A DNA stretch of 64,000 bases from an uncultured Flavobacteriaceae bacterium (GCA_947494325.1 CANLUS010000006.1:124001-188000), one strand, 5' to 3'; counted from the first letter of the stretch, positions 44,380 through 54,794 are shown. Notes: generated from the letters alone by a model not told the origin. Numbers and translations are program-made.

Positions 44380-45798
44380 ATGAAACATAATAATATGAAA
44401 ATGATTGGTAGAGTTTTGATGATAGCAGTGCTAATATCATCACAAGCAATGGTTTCTCAAGAAACACGGGAAAAAGATTCAGTAAAATTAAAAGAAGTTA
44501 ATTCGCAACCGAAAATTAAATTAGACGGTGTTGCTACCGTTGTTGGAAAGAACATTGTGCTAGATTCTGAAATTGAAGGATATAAGCAACAGTTATTGCA
44601 GCAAAGTGAGGGAAAGGTTGAGATATCTGATTGTGATATGCTCGAGCAAATAATGGATAGAAAATTATTATCGCATCACGCTGTTGTAGATAGTTTAATT
44701 GTGACCGATGCCGAGGCAAATAGTAGGGTAGATAGGAAATTAAGTTATTTTATGCAGCAATTGGGTTCTGAAGAAAAAGTCTATAAATACTATGGCTTTA
44801 ATAGTATGGCCGATATGAGAAAGGATTTTATTGAGGTAGAAAAGGAAGCTGTTTTAATTGAAAAAATGCAAGCTACGCTTACTGAAAAAGTAGATGTAAC
44901 ACCAGAGGAAGTGAGGAGTTATTATAAAAGTTTAGAAGAAAAAGGTAATTTACCAGAATTTGGTGCAGAGATAGAATTGTCGCAAATTGTGTTGAAGGTG
45001 ATGCCATCTGAAGAAGAGGTACAAAAGGTTTTAGATAAATTAAATGGTATCAAAAAGGAAGTTGAAGATGGAGCAAGTTTTACCATGAAGGCAATATTAT
45101 ATTCTGAAGACCCTGGAGTGACAAACAATAAAGGGTTCTATTCTATGAATAGAGAAAGTGGATTTGTTAAAGAATTCAAAGAAGCCGCTTTTAGCATAGA
45201 TGAAGGTGAAATTACAGAGCCTTTTAAATCGCAATTTGGATATCATATTCTAACAGTTGAAAAGGTAAAAGGTAAGCAACGTGATACGCGACATCTTTTA
45301 ATAAAGCCTAAGGTTGAGGAATTCGAGAAACTTAAAGTAAAAGATACCATTTCTAAACTTAGAAAGGATATATTAACGTATAAAATGACATTTGAAGAAG
45401 CTGTTAAGAAATACTCTCAAGACAAAATAACCAAAAGTAATGAAGGTCTTATTGTCAATCCTGTTACGAGTGACACCAAATTTGAATTAACGAATATGGA
45501 TCCGGAATTATATTCAAGAATAAGTAATTTGAAAAAAGGTGAAATTACAGAAGTGTTTTATGATGAGACTCGAGAAGGTGAAATGATGTATAAAATAATT
45601 TTAATGAAAAGTAAGACTGATGCTCATATTGCCGATCTAGATAAAGATTATGTAAAAATTCAGAATCTAGCATTGCAAAAGAAGAAACAAGAGACTATTG
45701 ATAAATGGGCGAAAGACAAAATAAAGGACACCTATATTAAGATTAACAATGAGTATGGAAAGTGTGTTTTTAAAAATAACTGGGCAAAAGTTAACTAA
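44380..45798 (+). CDS. SurA-type peptidylprolyl isomerase chaperone, copy 3
   Basis: A 472-residue periplasmic isomerase closest in layout to SurA: a signal peptide (MIGRVLMIAVLISSQAMVSQ), a SurA N-terminal domain (GVATVVGKNIVLDSEIEGYK, about 50-190), and two parvulin domains at about 196-297 (AEIELSQIVLKVMPSEEE, FGYHILTVEKVKG) and 303-412 (RDTRHLLIKPKVEEFEKL, GLIVNPVTSD). Starts at 44380 and 44395 are possible. The opening of the mature protein (INGVA-like ISEIEG) is the typical SurA feature. It is followed by a MoxR ATPase gene two bases later. Confidence 0.92.
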   Translation: MKHNNMKMIGRVLMIAVLISSQAMVSQETREKDSVKLKEVNSQPKIKLDGVATVVGKNIVLDSEIEGYKQQLLQQSEGKVEISDCDMLEQIMDRKLLSHHAVVDSLIVTDAEANSRVDRKLSYFMQQLGSEEKVYKYYGFNSMADMRKDFIEVEKEAVLIEKMQATLTEKVDVTPEEVRSYYKSLEEKGNLPEFGAEIELSQIVLKVMPSEEEVQKVLDKLNGIKKEVEDGASFTMKAILYSEDPGVTNNKGFYSMNRESGFVKEFKEAAFSIDEGEITEPFKSQFGYHILTVEKVKGKQRDTRHLLIKPKVEEFEKLKVKDTISKLRKDILTYKMTFEEAVKKYSQDKITKSNEGLIVNPVTSDTKFELTNMDPELYSRISNLKKGEITEVFYDETREGEMMYKIILMKSKTDAHIADLDKDYVKIQNLALQKKKQETIDKWAKDKIKDTYIKINNEYGKCVFKNNWAKVN

Positions 45799-45800
45799 AT

Positions 45801-46754
45801 ATGTCGGATGTAACTGCGATCGAGAATCTCGTAAAAAAACACGCTCAGCTAAAGTCTGAAATTGCAAAAGTAATTGTTGGACAACATGATGCAATTGATC
45901 ATGTATTACTTTCTATTTTATGTGGAGGGCATTCGTTGTTAATCGGTGTACCAGGCTTAGCGAAAACCCTTTTAGTAAACACAGTTTCTCAGGCATTAGG
46001 GCTTGATTTTAAGCGTATTCAATTTACACCAGATTTAATGCCCTCTGATATTCTAGGGAGTGAAATTTTAGATGAGAATAGGCATTTTAAATTTATAAAG
46101 GGCCCAATTTTTTCGAATATTATTTTAGCAGATGAAATTAACAGAACGCCCCCGAAAACACAAGCGGCCCTATTGGAAGCAATGCAGGAAAAATCGGTTA
46201 CGGTCGCTGGACACCATTATAAGTTAGAAGCTCCATTTTTTGTGTTAGCTACTCAGAATCCAATAGAACAAGAAGGAACATATCCATTGCCAGAAGCGCA
46301 GTTAGATCGTTTTATGTTTTCAATCAATTTAGAATATCCAAGTTTCGACGAAGAGGTACAGGTGGTGAAAAATACAACTTCCGATCTAAATCAAAAGGTG
46401 CTTTCTGTGATGTCTGCGCAAGAAATAATAGAGGCGCAGCAGTTAATACGACGAATACCAGTTGCTGATAATGTGGTTGAATATGCAGTCAAATTAGTTG
46501 GAAAAACACGTCCGAATATGAGTGGAGTTCCCGAAATAATAAGTAATTATATTGATTGGGGTGCGGGCCCAAGAGCTTCTCAAAATTTAGTGCTTGCTGC
46601 CAAAGCAAATGCTGCTGTTAATGGAAAATTCTCACCGGATATAGAGGATGTCCAAGCTGTAGCTTCGGGCGTTTTACGTCATAGAATTGTAAAGAATTAT
46701 AAGGCAGAAGCAGAAGGAATTACCGAAGATAAAATTATCAAAGAATTACTCTAA
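45801..46754 (+). CDS. MoxR family AAA+ ATPase
   Basis: A 317-residue cytosolic AAA+ ATPase. Motifs: Walker A GVPGLAKTLL at about 48-57, Walker B with sensor 1 LADEINRTPPKTQAALLEAMQE near 108, ATQNPIEQEGTYPLPEAQLDRFMF, and the C-terminal lid (GAGPRASQNLVLAAKANA). MoxR proteins act with VWA-domain proteins to activate or assemble target complexes. No VWA gene follows here, whereas many Bacteroidota bat operons have one. It begins two bases after the SurA copy 3 stop, so it is likely cotranscribed with the chaperone cluster. Confidence 0.93.
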   Translation: MSDVTAIENLVKKHAQLKSEIAKVIVGQHDAIDHVLLSILCGGHSLLIGVPGLAKTLLVNTVSQALGLDFKRIQFTPDLMPSDILGSEILDENRHFKFIKGPIFSNIILADEINRTPPKTQAALLEAMQEKSVTVAGHHYKLEAPFFVLATQNPIEQEGTYPLPEAQLDRFMFSINLEYPSFDEEVQVVKNTTSDLNQKVLSVMSAQEIIEAQQLIRRIPVADNVVEYAVKLVGKTRPNMSGVPEIISNYIDWGAGPRASQNLVLAAKANAAVNGKFSPDIEDVQAVASGVLRHRIVKNYKAEAEGITEDKIIKELL

Positions 46755-46796
46755 TTCTTATGTTATAATTATTGGCTTAATTATTTGATTTACCCA

Positions 46797-46827
46797 TTGT
46801 TAGATTGAAAAAATAATTGTAAATTTG
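46797..46827 (+). promoter_or_regulatory. Promoter of rpsA
   Basis: TTG at 46797-46799, 20-base spacer and TAAATTTG at 46820-46827, a full Bacteroidota consensus match. The leader to the start at 46952 would be near 115-120 bases, much longer than most leaders in this window. Confidence 0.75.
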
Positions 46828-46889
46828 CACTCCTTTTTTAGTGAGTATAGATTTAGAAAAGGGTATTTCATAAAATTAGTTTAATAACT

Positions 46890-46928
46890 CTTATGTTATT
46901 GTTCACATAACAATCTAGATAACAATAA
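46890..46928 (+). promoter_or_regulatory. rpsA 5' leader with competing hairpins
   Basis: The segment ATTGTT at 46898-46903 can pair with AACAAT at 46909-46914 (short hairpin), or as TTATTGTT (46896-46903) with AACAATAA (46921-46928) (larger hairpin). The two pairings exclude each other. This is a hand reading, not a folding result; it suggests a possible S1 autoregulation site. Confidence 0.35.
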
Positions 46929-46951
46929 GATACAAATTATTTATCAGCAAC

Positions 46952-48790
46952 ATGGCTGAAAAAGCAAAAAAAGAAGTAGCAACACCTGAAGTTGAAGCTA
47001 CTGAAACAGAAAACAAAACTGCTGCCAAACAAGAAGTGAAGGCACAAGATCCACAAGAATTTTTAGCAAATTTCGATTGGCATAAATACGAAGAAGGTAT
47101 TGAAGCTGTTGATGAGAAAAAATTAGAGGCTTTTGATAAAGCACTAGAAGGTACCGTAGGTTTTGTTGATGAGCGTCAAGTAATAGATGGTACTGTTGTA
47201 CGTTTAACAGAGCGCGAAGCGATTATCGATATCAACTCTAAATCTGAAGGTGTAATTTCATTGAATGAGTTTCGTTACAACCCAGGTTTAGCGGAGGGAG
47301 ATACGGTAGAAGTATTAGTTGATAAAAGAGAAGATGCAACTGGTCAGTTAGTATTATCGCACAAAAAAGCAAGAGTAATTAAAGCTTGGGAACGTGTAAA
47401 TAAAGCACATGAAACTCAAGAAGTAGTGAATGGTTTTGTAAAATGTAGAACTAGAGGTGGTATGATCGTTGATGTTTTCGGCATCGAAGCATTCTTGCCT
47501 GGTTCTCAAATTGATGTGAAGCCAATTAGAGACTACGATCAATATGTTGAGAAAACAATGGAGTTCAAAGTGGTGAAAATTAACCATGAATTTAAAAATG
47601 TTGTTGTTTCTCATAAAGCATTAATCGAAGCAGATCTAGAAGAACAGAAAAAAGAAATTATAGGTCAATTAGAAAAAGGTCAAGTACTAGAAGGTATTGT
47701 GAAGAACGTTACTTCGTATGGTGTATTTGTTGACCTTGGAGGGGTTGATGGACTGGTTCACATTACCGATTTATCTTGGAGTAGAATTAATCATCCAAGT
47801 GAGGTAGTTGAATTAGACCAGAAATTAAATGTTGTAATTCTTGATTTTGATGATAACAAATCTAGAATTCAATTAGGTTTAAAACAATTAAGCAAGCATC
47901 CTTGGGAAGCCTTAGACGAAAACTTAAAAGTTGGAGATAAAGTGAAAGGTAAGGTAGCTATTATCGCAGATTATGGTGCATTTATCGAAGTAAGCGAAGG
48001 TGTTGAAGGATTAATTCACGTTTCTGAAATGTCTTGGTCAACTCATTTACGTTCGGCTCAAGATTTTGTAAAAGTTGGTGATGAGATAGAAGCTCAAATC
48101 TTAACATTAGATAGAGAAGACCGTAAAATGTCATTAGGTATCAAACAATTACATCCTGATCCTTGGACTGACATCACAACAAAATACCCAGTAGGTTCTA
48201 AACATACTGGTACAGTGAGAAACTATACTAATTTTGGTGTATTTGTTGAGTTAGAAGAAGGAATTGACGGTTTAGTGTATATTTCTGATCTTTCTTGGAC
48301 ATCTAAAGTGAAGCATCCATCTGATTTTGTAAAAGTTGGAGATAAATTAGACGTTCAGGTATTAGAATTAGATGTTGAAGGACGTAAATTAAATTTAGGT
48401 CACAAACAAACAACTGAAAATCCTTGGGATAAGCATGAAGATACCTACACTGTAGACTCTGTACATAAAGGAATTGTAAAAGAGAAAACAGATAAAGGTG
48501 CTATCGTGACTTTAAATGAAGAAGTAGAAGCTTTTGTTCCTGCTCGTCATATGGAAAAAGAAGATGGTACTAAAATGGATAAAGGTGAAGCTTTAGAATT
48601 TAAAGTATTAGAGTTTAACAAAGAATATAGAAGACTTGTTATTTCTCATACATCTATCTTTAGAGAACAAGAAGAAAAGAGCTTTAAAGCTGCTAAGAAG
48701 AAAATGAGTGATTCTAATGAAAAATCTACATTAGGTGACATTTCTGCTTTAGCTGATTTGAAAGACAAAATGGATGGTAAAAAGAAATAA
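46952..48790 (+). CDS. rpsA: 30S ribosomal protein S1
   Basis: A 612-residue RNA-binding protein that helps mRNA dock on the 30S subunit; in Bacteroidota, with weak Shine-Dalgarno use, it is likely central to initiation. Six S1 repeats are visible at about 66-127, 155-225, 244-312, 328-398, 415-485 and 502-570; repeats 3-5 have the clearest pattern, such as GIVKNVTSYGVFVDLGGVDG. The start gives a charged, Ala/Lys/Glu-rich leader (about 1-40). The C-terminal 45 residues are Lys-rich. It has its own long-leader promoter and ends in a strong terminator. Confidence 0.96.
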   Translation: MAEKAKKEVATPEVEATETENKTAAKQEVKAQDPQEFLANFDWHKYEEGIEAVDEKKLEAFDKALEGTVGFVDERQVIDGTVVRLTEREAIIDINSKSEGVISLNEFRYNPGLAEGDTVEVLVDKREDATGQLVLSHKKARVIKAWERVNKAHETQEVVNGFVKCRTRGGMIVDVFGIEAFLPGSQIDVKPIRDYDQYVEKTMEFKVVKINHEFKNVVVSHKALIEADLEEQKKEIIGQLEKGQVLEGIVKNVTSYGVFVDLGGVDGLVHITDLSWSRINHPSEVVELDQKLNVVILDFDDNKSRIQLGLKQLSKHPWEALDENLKVGDKVKGKVAIIADYGAFIEVSEGVEGLIHVSEMSWSTHLRSAQDFVKVGDEIEAQILTLDREDRKMSLGIKQLHPDPWTDITTKYPVGSKHTGTVRNYTNFGVFVELEEGIDGLVYISDLSWTSKVKHPSDFVKVGDKLDVQVLELDVEGRKLNLGHKQTTENPWDKHEDTYTVDSVHKGIVKEKTDKGAIVTLNEEVEAFVPARHMEKEDGTKMDKGEALEFKVLEFNKEYRRLVISHTSIFREQEEKSFKAAKKKMSDSNEKSTLGDISALADLKDKMDGKKK

Positions 48791-48810
48791 TGTACGATTC
48801 ATTTAATAAT

Positions 48811-48844
48811 AAAAGGCCGCTGAAATTTCAGCGGCCTTTTTTTT
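48811..48844 (+). terminator. Terminator of rpsA
   Basis: A perfect 15-base inverted repeat without a spacer, AAAAGGCCGCTGAAA (48811-48825) and its complement (48826-48840), with extra Ts beyond. It is the most perfect terminator in the window; effective loop about four bases. Confidence 0.92.
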
Positions 48845-48864
48845 ATTATAAAATTGAATAAGCA

Positions 48865-48872
48865 TATCTTTG
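48865..48872 (+). promoter_or_regulatory. Candidate -7 element for the phosphohexomutase gene
   Basis: TATCTTTG matches TAnnTTTG, 19 bases before the ATG at 48892. No -33 TTG at the normal spacing. Confidence 0.42.
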
Positions 48873-48891
48873 TTTTTATTAAAAAATAACT

Positions 48892-50283
48892 ATGACATTA
48901 ATTAAATCGATTTCAGGAATACGAGGTACAATAGGTGGTAATGTAAATGATAATTTAACACCGATTGATGCGGCAAAATTTGCTGCCGCATATGGAACTT
49001 GGTTGTTGAAAAGAAATAAAGATAAAGATAAACTCACTGTAATATTAGGAAGAGATGCTCGAATTTCGGGTAAAATGATCAGTAGTATTGTTGCCAATAC
49101 ATTGGTTGGCTTAGGTATAAATGTAGCAGATGTTGGGCTATCAACAACGCCGACTGTAGAAATTGCTGTGCCTTTAGAAAAAGCTGATGGAGGTATTATT
49201 CTAACGGCCTCTCATAATCCAAAACAATGGAATGCCTTGAAATTGTTAAATGAAAAAGGTGAGTTTTTAAATGGAGCTGATGGTGAAGAAATTTTAGAAA
49301 TTGCAGCTAATGATAATTATGATTTTGCCGAAGTTGATAATTTAGGAGTGTACTCTAAAGAGAAAGGTTATATTGACAAGCATATTGAAGAGGTATTAAA
49401 ATTAAATCTTGTCGACGCTGAAGCGATTAAAGCGGCAAATTTTAAAGTAGTAGTAGATGCTGTAAATTCTACAGGTGGTATCGCTATACCAGCATTGTTG
49501 AAAAAATTAGGTGTTTCATGTGTCGAGTTGTACTGCGAACCTAATGGTCATTTTCCGCATAACCCTGAACCTTTAAAAGAGCATTTGACAGATATCTCAG
49601 AATTGGTAGTAAAAGAAAACGCACACCTCGGTATTGTTGTAGATCCAGATGTTGATAGATTGGCTTTAGTTTGTGAGGATGGATCGATGTTTGGAGAAGA
49701 ATATACCTTGGTTGCATGTGCGGATTATGTGCTAAGTCAAACAACCGGAAATACGGTATCAAATCTTTCTTCTTCTAGAGCATTAAGAGATGTTACAGAA
49801 AAACATGGCGGTATATATAAAGCGAGTGCTGTAGGAGAAGTAAACGTTGTTCAGTTAATGAAGGATAGTAATGCTGTAATTGGTGGTGAAGGTAATGGCG
49901 GAATTATTTATCCAGCGTCACACTATGGTAGAGACTCCTTAGTAGGTGTAGCGTTATTTTTAACACATTTAGCGAAAAATGGATTGACTTGCAAAGAATT
50001 AAAAGATAGCTACCCGAGTTATTATATGAGTAAAAATAAAATACAGTTAACTCCAGATCTCGATGTCGATGGAATTTTGGTAGCAATGGCCGAGAAGTAT
50101 AAAAATGAGGATGTAAGTACAATTGATGGCGTAAAAATTGATTTCGCTTCAGAATGGGTACATTTAAGAAAGTCAAATACAGAACCAATTATTAGAGTTT
50201 ATACCGAAAGTGGGTCTCAAACTAATGCAGATGAATTGGCCCAAAAAGTAATGAAAGAAATAGCGGCAATCGCTGGTATTTAA
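48892..50283 (+). CDS. Phosphoglucosamine mutase/phosphohexomutase family protein
   Basis: A 463-residue enzyme that moves phosphate between C1 and C6 of hexoses or of glucosamine. The four domains show: opening SISGIRGTIG, active-site phosphoserine in LTASHNPKQWN near residue 106, the metal loop DPDVDRLA near 249, the sugar-binding GGEGNGGIIYP near 330 and the phosphate-binding SNTEPIIRVYTES near 427. The GlmM branch is the most likely, in peptidoglycan and LPS precursor synthesis, but phosphomannomutase is not excluded, so no symbol is given. It follows the rpsA terminator. Confidence 0.9.
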   Translation: MTLIKSISGIRGTIGGNVNDNLTPIDAAKFAAAYGTWLLKRNKDKDKLTVILGRDARISGKMISSIVANTLVGLGINVADVGLSTTPTVEIAVPLEKADGGIILTASHNPKQWNALKLLNEKGEFLNGADGEEILEIAANDNYDFAEVDNLGVYSKEKGYIDKHIEEVLKLNLVDAEAIKAANFKVVVDAVNSTGGIAIPALLKKLGVSCVELYCEPNGHFPHNPEPLKEHLTDISELVVKENAHLGIVVDPDVDRLALVCEDGSMFGEEYTLVACADYVLSQTTGNTVSNLSSSRALRDVTEKHGGIYKASAVGEVNVVQLMKDSNAVIGGEGNGGIIYPASHYGRDSLVGVALFLTHLAKNGLTCKELKDSYPSYYMSKNKIQLTPDLDVDGILVAMAEKYKNEDVSTIDGVKIDFASEWVHLRKSNTEPIIRVYTESGSQTNADELAQKVMKEIAAIAGI

Positions 50284-50357
50284 AAAAATGTAATAAAAGT
50301 GTAATAATCTTGAGAAATTATATACTTATACTAGTAAACAACTCAAAAAATAACAAC

Positions 50358-51269
50358 ATGAACAAATCAATCAACCTTATTGCCGCATTATTTACACTTC
50401 TTATTTTAAGCTGTAACAGTACTTCTAAAGCAGTAGCAACCGATGTAGTTGCTGCCGTAGAAAAACAAAAACCACTCGAAAACTCCCTGTTATGGAAAAT
50501 TTCAGGGAATGGTTTAGAGAAACCTTCCTATTTATATGGAACAATTCACATGACTTGTAATTATAAGTTGACTGATAAAATTACAAAGGCTTTTGCCGAA
50601 ACTGAGCAACTTACTTTAGAAGTTGATATGGATGACCCAAGTATGCAGGCGAAAATGATGAAGGGTATGATGATGAAAGATGGTAAAACATTGAAGAACC
50701 TGCTTTCAGAGGAGGATTATAAAGTACTAAACATCTTTTTTAAAGAGAATATGGGGATGAATTTGGAGATGTTTAATAAAATGAAACCTATGCTCGTTTC
50801 GACTATGTTAGTTACTAAAATGGTACCATGTGCAACACCAGTATCTTATGAAGCCGAGTTCATGAAAATTGCAAAAGAACAAAAGGAACAAGTAAATGGC
50901 TTAGAAACAGTAGAGTATCAAATGTCAGTTTTCGATTCAATACCTTATAAAGAACAATTAGATAATTTTTTAAAAATGGCTAAAGAGGGTATGGAAGAAA
51001 GTAAGTCAGAATTTGAAAAATTGAATAGTTTATATGACAAGGAAGATATTCAGGGATTGATGAAATTGATGACAGATGACGAGGATATGTCCGCTAAGTT
51101 TATTGATGAACTTTTAACTAAAAGAAATAAAAATTGGATTCCAGTAATAAAAAAGATGTCAAGTGAAAAGTCCACTTTTTATGGAGTAGGAGCGATGCAC
51201 TTAGCTGGAGATCAAGGTGTCATAAGACTATTGCGTAAAGACGGTTTTACAGTGGAAGCAGTTAAGTAA
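50358..51269 (+). CDS. TraB/GumN family lipoprotein
   Basis: A 303-residue lipoprotein; the start at 50358 gives MNKSINLIAALFTLLILSC with the lipobox Cys at 19. Downstream is a TraB/GumN (Tiki-related) domain: LLWKISGNGLEKPSYLYGTIHMTC with the conserved GTIH near residue 62, and a second conserved site at the C-terminus (STFYGVGAMHLAGDQGVIRLL). The Tiki relatives are metal-dependent proteases; bacterial members are largely uncharacterised. It is followed by a hairpin shared with secA. Confidence 0.88.
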   Translation: MNKSINLIAALFTLLILSCNSTSKAVATDVVAAVEKQKPLENSLLWKISGNGLEKPSYLYGTIHMTCNYKLTDKITKAFAETEQLTLEVDMDDPSMQAKMMKGMMMKDGKTLKNLLSEEDYKVLNIFFKENMGMNLEMFNKMKPMLVSTMLVTKMVPCATPVSYEAEFMKIAKEQKEQVNGLETVEYQMSVFDSIPYKEQLDNFLKMAKEGMEESKSEFEKLNSLYDKEDIQGLMKLMTDDEDMSAKFIDELLTKRNKNWIPVIKKMSSEKSTFYGVGAMHLAGDQGVIRLLRKDGFTVEAVK

Positions 51270-51286
51270 GGTCTCATAATTATAAT

Positions 51287-51315
51287 AAAAAAACCGCTCA
51301 CTGAGCGGTTTTTTT
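51287..51315. terminator. Bidirectional terminator between the TraB/GumN gene and secA
   Basis: Stem AAAAAACCGCTC / GAGCGGTTTTTT with a three-base loop (ACT). A and T runs on each side allow termination in both directions. Confidence 0.88.
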
Positions 51316-51333
51316 GTTCTGTATTTTATGCGA

Positions 51334-54300
51334 TTATTCTTCAACAAGCACCCATTCCCCTTTATCAATCAAAGGAATCGCTTGTTTGTATTTTACTTCT
51401 TTATTCTCACCACTCATTACATTCTTGATCGTAACTCGTTCATTTCTCCCAATCTTACGCTCAGTTCGAACAATGGTCTCGGTAACCTGCTGTTCTTGTG
51501 TTTGATTCGTGGCGGTGTCTTGCGTTGGACTTCTAAAATCCGCCTTACTTACTTGTACCTTTTCTCGCTTTTGTTCACGAGCCTGAGATACTTGCTGAGC
51601 ATTTTGATTTGGTAATTCTCCTTTAAACAAGAAAGAAAGCACTTCTTTATTTACTTTTGTTATCATTTTTTTGAAGAGCTCAAAGGCCTCAAATTTATAG
51701 ATTAACAAAGGATCTTTTTGCTCATAAGTAGCATTTTGAACAGATTGCTTTAGTTCATCCATCTGACGTAAATGATCTTTCCAAGTTTCATCAATAATGG
51801 CAAGCGAAATATTTTTTTCAAAATCAGTTACTAACTGCTTACCTTTTGATTCATAGGCCTCTTTTAAATTAGTAACAACATTTAATGTTTTTACACCATC
51901 GGTAAAAGGAACAGCTATTCGTTCATATTGATTTGCTTGTTTTTCATATACATCTTTGATTACCGGAAAAACAGCATCTGCATTGCGTTCTATTTTTTCT
52001 TGATAATGCTTATACACAACATCAAATAAATCATCAATAAGATCTTGTTCAGCTTTGTTTTCAAATTCCTCTTTGGTAAAAGGGGAAGAAGTTGACGAGA
52101 AACGTATTAATTCAAACTCAAAGTTAGTATAGTCATTAGTAGCTTTATTTTCTGATACGATACTTTCGCAAGTGTCATAAACCATATTCACAATATCCAC
52201 TTGTAAGCGTTCTCCATATAAAGCATGACGACGACGTTTATAGACAACTTCACGTTGAGAATTCATAATGTCATCATATTCTAGCAATCGTTTACGAATA
52301 CCAAAGTTATTTTCTTCTACTTTTTTCTGAGCTCTTTCTATAGATTTAGAAATCATAGAATGTTGGATCATTTCACCCTCTTTCAGGCCCATTCTATCCA
52401 TCATTTTTGCCACACGCTCAGATCCAAACAAGCGCATTAAATTATCTTCTAAGGAAACATAAAATTGAGAAGAACCCACATCTCCTTGACGACCTGCTCT
52501 ACCTCGTAATTGTCTATCTACGCGACGGGAATCATGTCTTTCTGTACCAATAATTGCAAGTCCACCAGCTGCTAATACTTCGTCCGATAATTTGATATCA
52601 GTACCACGACCAGCCATGTTAGTTGCAATTGTAACCACCCCAGATTTACCAGCTTGGTCTACAATATCTGCCTCTTTCTTATGTAATTTCGCGTTTAATA
52701 CATTATGTGGTATTTTACGAATAGTCAGCATCCTTCCAAGTAATTCGGAAATTTCTACCGAAGTAGTACCCACTAAAACAGGGCGTTTAGCGGCAACTAA
52801 CTCAACAATTTCATCAATAACAGCGTTGTACTTTTCGCGTTTCGTTTTGTAAATTAAATCCTCCTTATCTTTACGTGCTAAAGGTTTATTTGTTGGGATT
52901 TCAGTAACATCTAATTTATAGATTTCCCAAAACTCACCAGCTTCCGTAATCGCCGTACCTGTCATTCCAGCCAGTTTTTTATACATTCTGAAATAGTTCT
53001 GTAAGGTAACCGTTGCAAAAGTTTGTGTTGCATCTTCAATTTTAACATTCTCTTTTGCTTCAATCGCTTGATGCAAACCGTCAGAATAACGCCTTCCATC
53101 CATTACACGACCTGTTTGCTCATCTACAATTTTGATCTTGTCATCCATCAAAACATATTCAACATCTTTCTCAAAAAGAGTGTATGCTTTTAATAGCTGA
53201 TTTAGGGTGTGAATACGTTCACTTTTTATGCTAAAATCTCTATATAAGTCTTCCTTTACCTTTGTTTTCTCTTCAGGCGTATTTTCTAGGTTCTCAATTT
53301 TTGCAATTTCAATTCCTATATCAGGAAGAACAAAGAAATCATCTTCATTACTTCCAGAAAGGTGTTCAATTCCCTTATCAGTTAGGTCTATAGAGTTATT
53401 TTTCTCGTCAATAACAAAATATAATGCCTCATCAATTTTTGGCATTTCCCGATTGTTATCTTGCATATAAAAGTTCTCAGTTTTTTGCAAGAGTTGCTTG
53501 ATTCCTTCTTGACTTAAAAACTTAATTAACGCCTTATTTTTCGGTAAACCTCTATAAACCCTCAACAAATGGAAGGCACCTTCTTTTTCATTACCTTCTG
53601 CGATCATTTTTTTTGCATCTGCTAACACGCCTGTTAAAAATGTACGTTGTTTTTTTACAATACCATCAACTTTGGGCTTTAGCTCATTAAACTCATGACG
53701 ATCTCCTTGTGGAGTAGCGCCTGAAATAATCAACGGAGTTCGTGCGTCATCAATTAATACTGAATCTACTTCATCAACAATGGCATAGTTATGAGGACGC
53801 TGAACCAAATCTTTCGGTGAGTGAGCCATATTATCACGCAAATAATCAAATCCAAATTCATTATTTGTTCCATAAGTGATGTCAGCATTGTAGGCCTTTC
53901 TGCGTTCATCAGAATTCGGTTTGTGATAATCAATACAATCAATTGTCAATCCATGAAACTCAAATATTGGCCCCATCCAAGCAGCATCTCGTTTGGCTAG
54001 ATAATCATTTACGGTAACTACATGAACACCTCTCCCGGTAATCGCATTAAGATAAATGGGCAATGTTGCAACCAATGTCTTACCCTCACCAGTCATCATT
54101 TCAGCGATTCTACCTTGATGTAAAACAGACCCTCCGATTAATTGCACGTCATAATGAATCATATCCCAAGTGATTGCTTTTCCGGCAGCATCCCAAGAGT
54201 TTTTCCAGATGGCTTTATCTCCATCTAATGTAATATGTTCATTTGTTGCCGATAGTTCTCTATCGTATTGATTTGCCCTTACCGTAAGTGTTTCATTTTG

Positions 54301-54669
54301 AGCGAAACGTTTGGCAGTCTCTTTTACAACGGCAAAAGCTTCATTCGTAATTTCTTTTAAAACATTTTCTGAAGCTTCGTAAGACGCGTCATTTAAACGA
54401 TCAATTTCTTTGTAAATTTCCTCTTTGCGATCAACATTGGCCGTATCAATTTCCTTTGTTAATTCAGTTATTTGATCTTCAAAAGGTTGTGTTCCTTCTT
54501 TTATTTTTTGTTTGAACTCTACAGTTTTATTTCTGAGTTCATCGATAGTAAGAGCCGAAATTTGAGTTTCAAAAGATTTTACCCCATCCACAATAGGTTG
54601 TAGTTCTTTTAAATCTTTCTTGTTTTTATCTCCTACAAATACCTTTAATACTGAATTTAGAAAACTCAT
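51334..54669 (-). CDS. secA: Protein translocase ATPase SecA
   Basis: The motor of Sec protein export, 1111 residues, longer than the 901-residue Escherichia coli protein, as is usual in Bacteroidota. Motifs: Walker [15 protein letters not shown] near residue 190, Walker [26 protein letters not shown], motor segments [23 protein letters not shown] and GRAGRQGD(V/P)[11 protein letters not shown], with the helical scaffold and wing after them. The C-terminal end ([22 protein letters not shown]) has none of the CxCx8C(H/C) zinc motif used for SecB binding in proteobacteria. A -7 element is at 54728. Confidence 0.96.
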   Translation of the reverse strand: MSFLNSVLKVFVGDKNKKDLKELQPIVDGVKSFETQISALTIDELRNKTVEFKQKIKEGTQPFEDQITELTKEIDTANVDRKEEIYKEIDRLNDASYEASENVLKEITNEAFAVVKETAKRFAQNETLTVRANQYDRELSATNEHITLDGDKAIWKNSWDAAGKAITWDMIHYDVQLIGGSVLHQGRIAEMMTGEGKTLVATLPIYLNAITGRGVHVVTVNDYLAKRDAAWMGPIFEFHGLTIDCIDYHKPNSDERRKAYNADITYGTNNEFGFDYLRDNMAHSPKDLVQRPHNYAIVDEVDSVLIDDARTPLIISGATPQGDRHEFNELKPKVDGIVKKQRTFLTGVLADAKKMIAEGNEKEGAFHLLRVYRGLPKNKALIKFLSQEGIKQLLQKTENFYMQDNNREMPKIDEALYFVIDEKNNSIDLTDKGIEHLSGSNEDDFFVLPDIGIEIAKIENLENTPEEKTKVKEDLYRDFSIKSERIHTLNQLLKAYTLFEKDVEYVLMDDKIKIVDEQTGRVMDGRRYSDGLHQAIEAKENVKIEDATQTFATVTLQNYFRMYKKLAGMTGTAITEAGEFWEIYKLDVTEIPTNKPLARKDKEDLIYKTKREKYNAVIDEIVELVAAKRPVLVGTTSVEISELLGRMLTIRKIPHNVLNAKLHKKEADIVDQAGKSGVVTIATNMAGRGTDIKLSDEVLAAGGLAIIGTERHDSRRVDRQLRGRAGRQGDVGSSQFYVSLEDNLMRLFGSERVAKMMDRMGLKEGEMIQHSMISKSIERAQKKVEENNFGIRKRLLEYDDIMNSQREVVYKRRRHALYGERLQVDIVNMVYDTCESIVSENKATNDYTNFEFELIRFSSTSSPFTKEEFENKAEQDLIDDLFDVVYKHYQEKIERNADAVFPVIKDVYEKQANQYERIAVPFTDGVKTLNVVTNLKEAYESKGKQLVTDFEKNISLAIIDETWKDHLRQMDELKQSVQNATYEQKDPLLIYKFEAFELFKKMITKVNKEVLSFLFKGELPNQNAQQVSQAREQKREKVQVSKADFRSPTQDTATNQTQEQQVTETIVRTERKIGRNERVTIKNVMSGENKEVKYKQAIPLIDKGEWVLVEE

Positions 54670-54727
54670 AGTTTAGTTTAAATTTTATATAATGTAGACC
54701 TAATTGTTTTTATAAAACAACAGTTTA

Positions 54728-54735
54728 CAAATATA
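54728..54735 (-). promoter_or_regulatory. Candidate -7 element for secA
   Basis: On the minus strand TATATTTG, matching TAnnTTTG, 58 bases before the start. A small inverted repeat (TAGCC-ATTA-GGGCTA) covers its upstream side. No -33 TTG at regular spacing. Confidence 0.42.
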
Positions 54736-54794
54736 GCCATTAGGGCTATACTTATTATGTTCGTAAATGTTTAAAATCACGTTTTAAACAAAAA

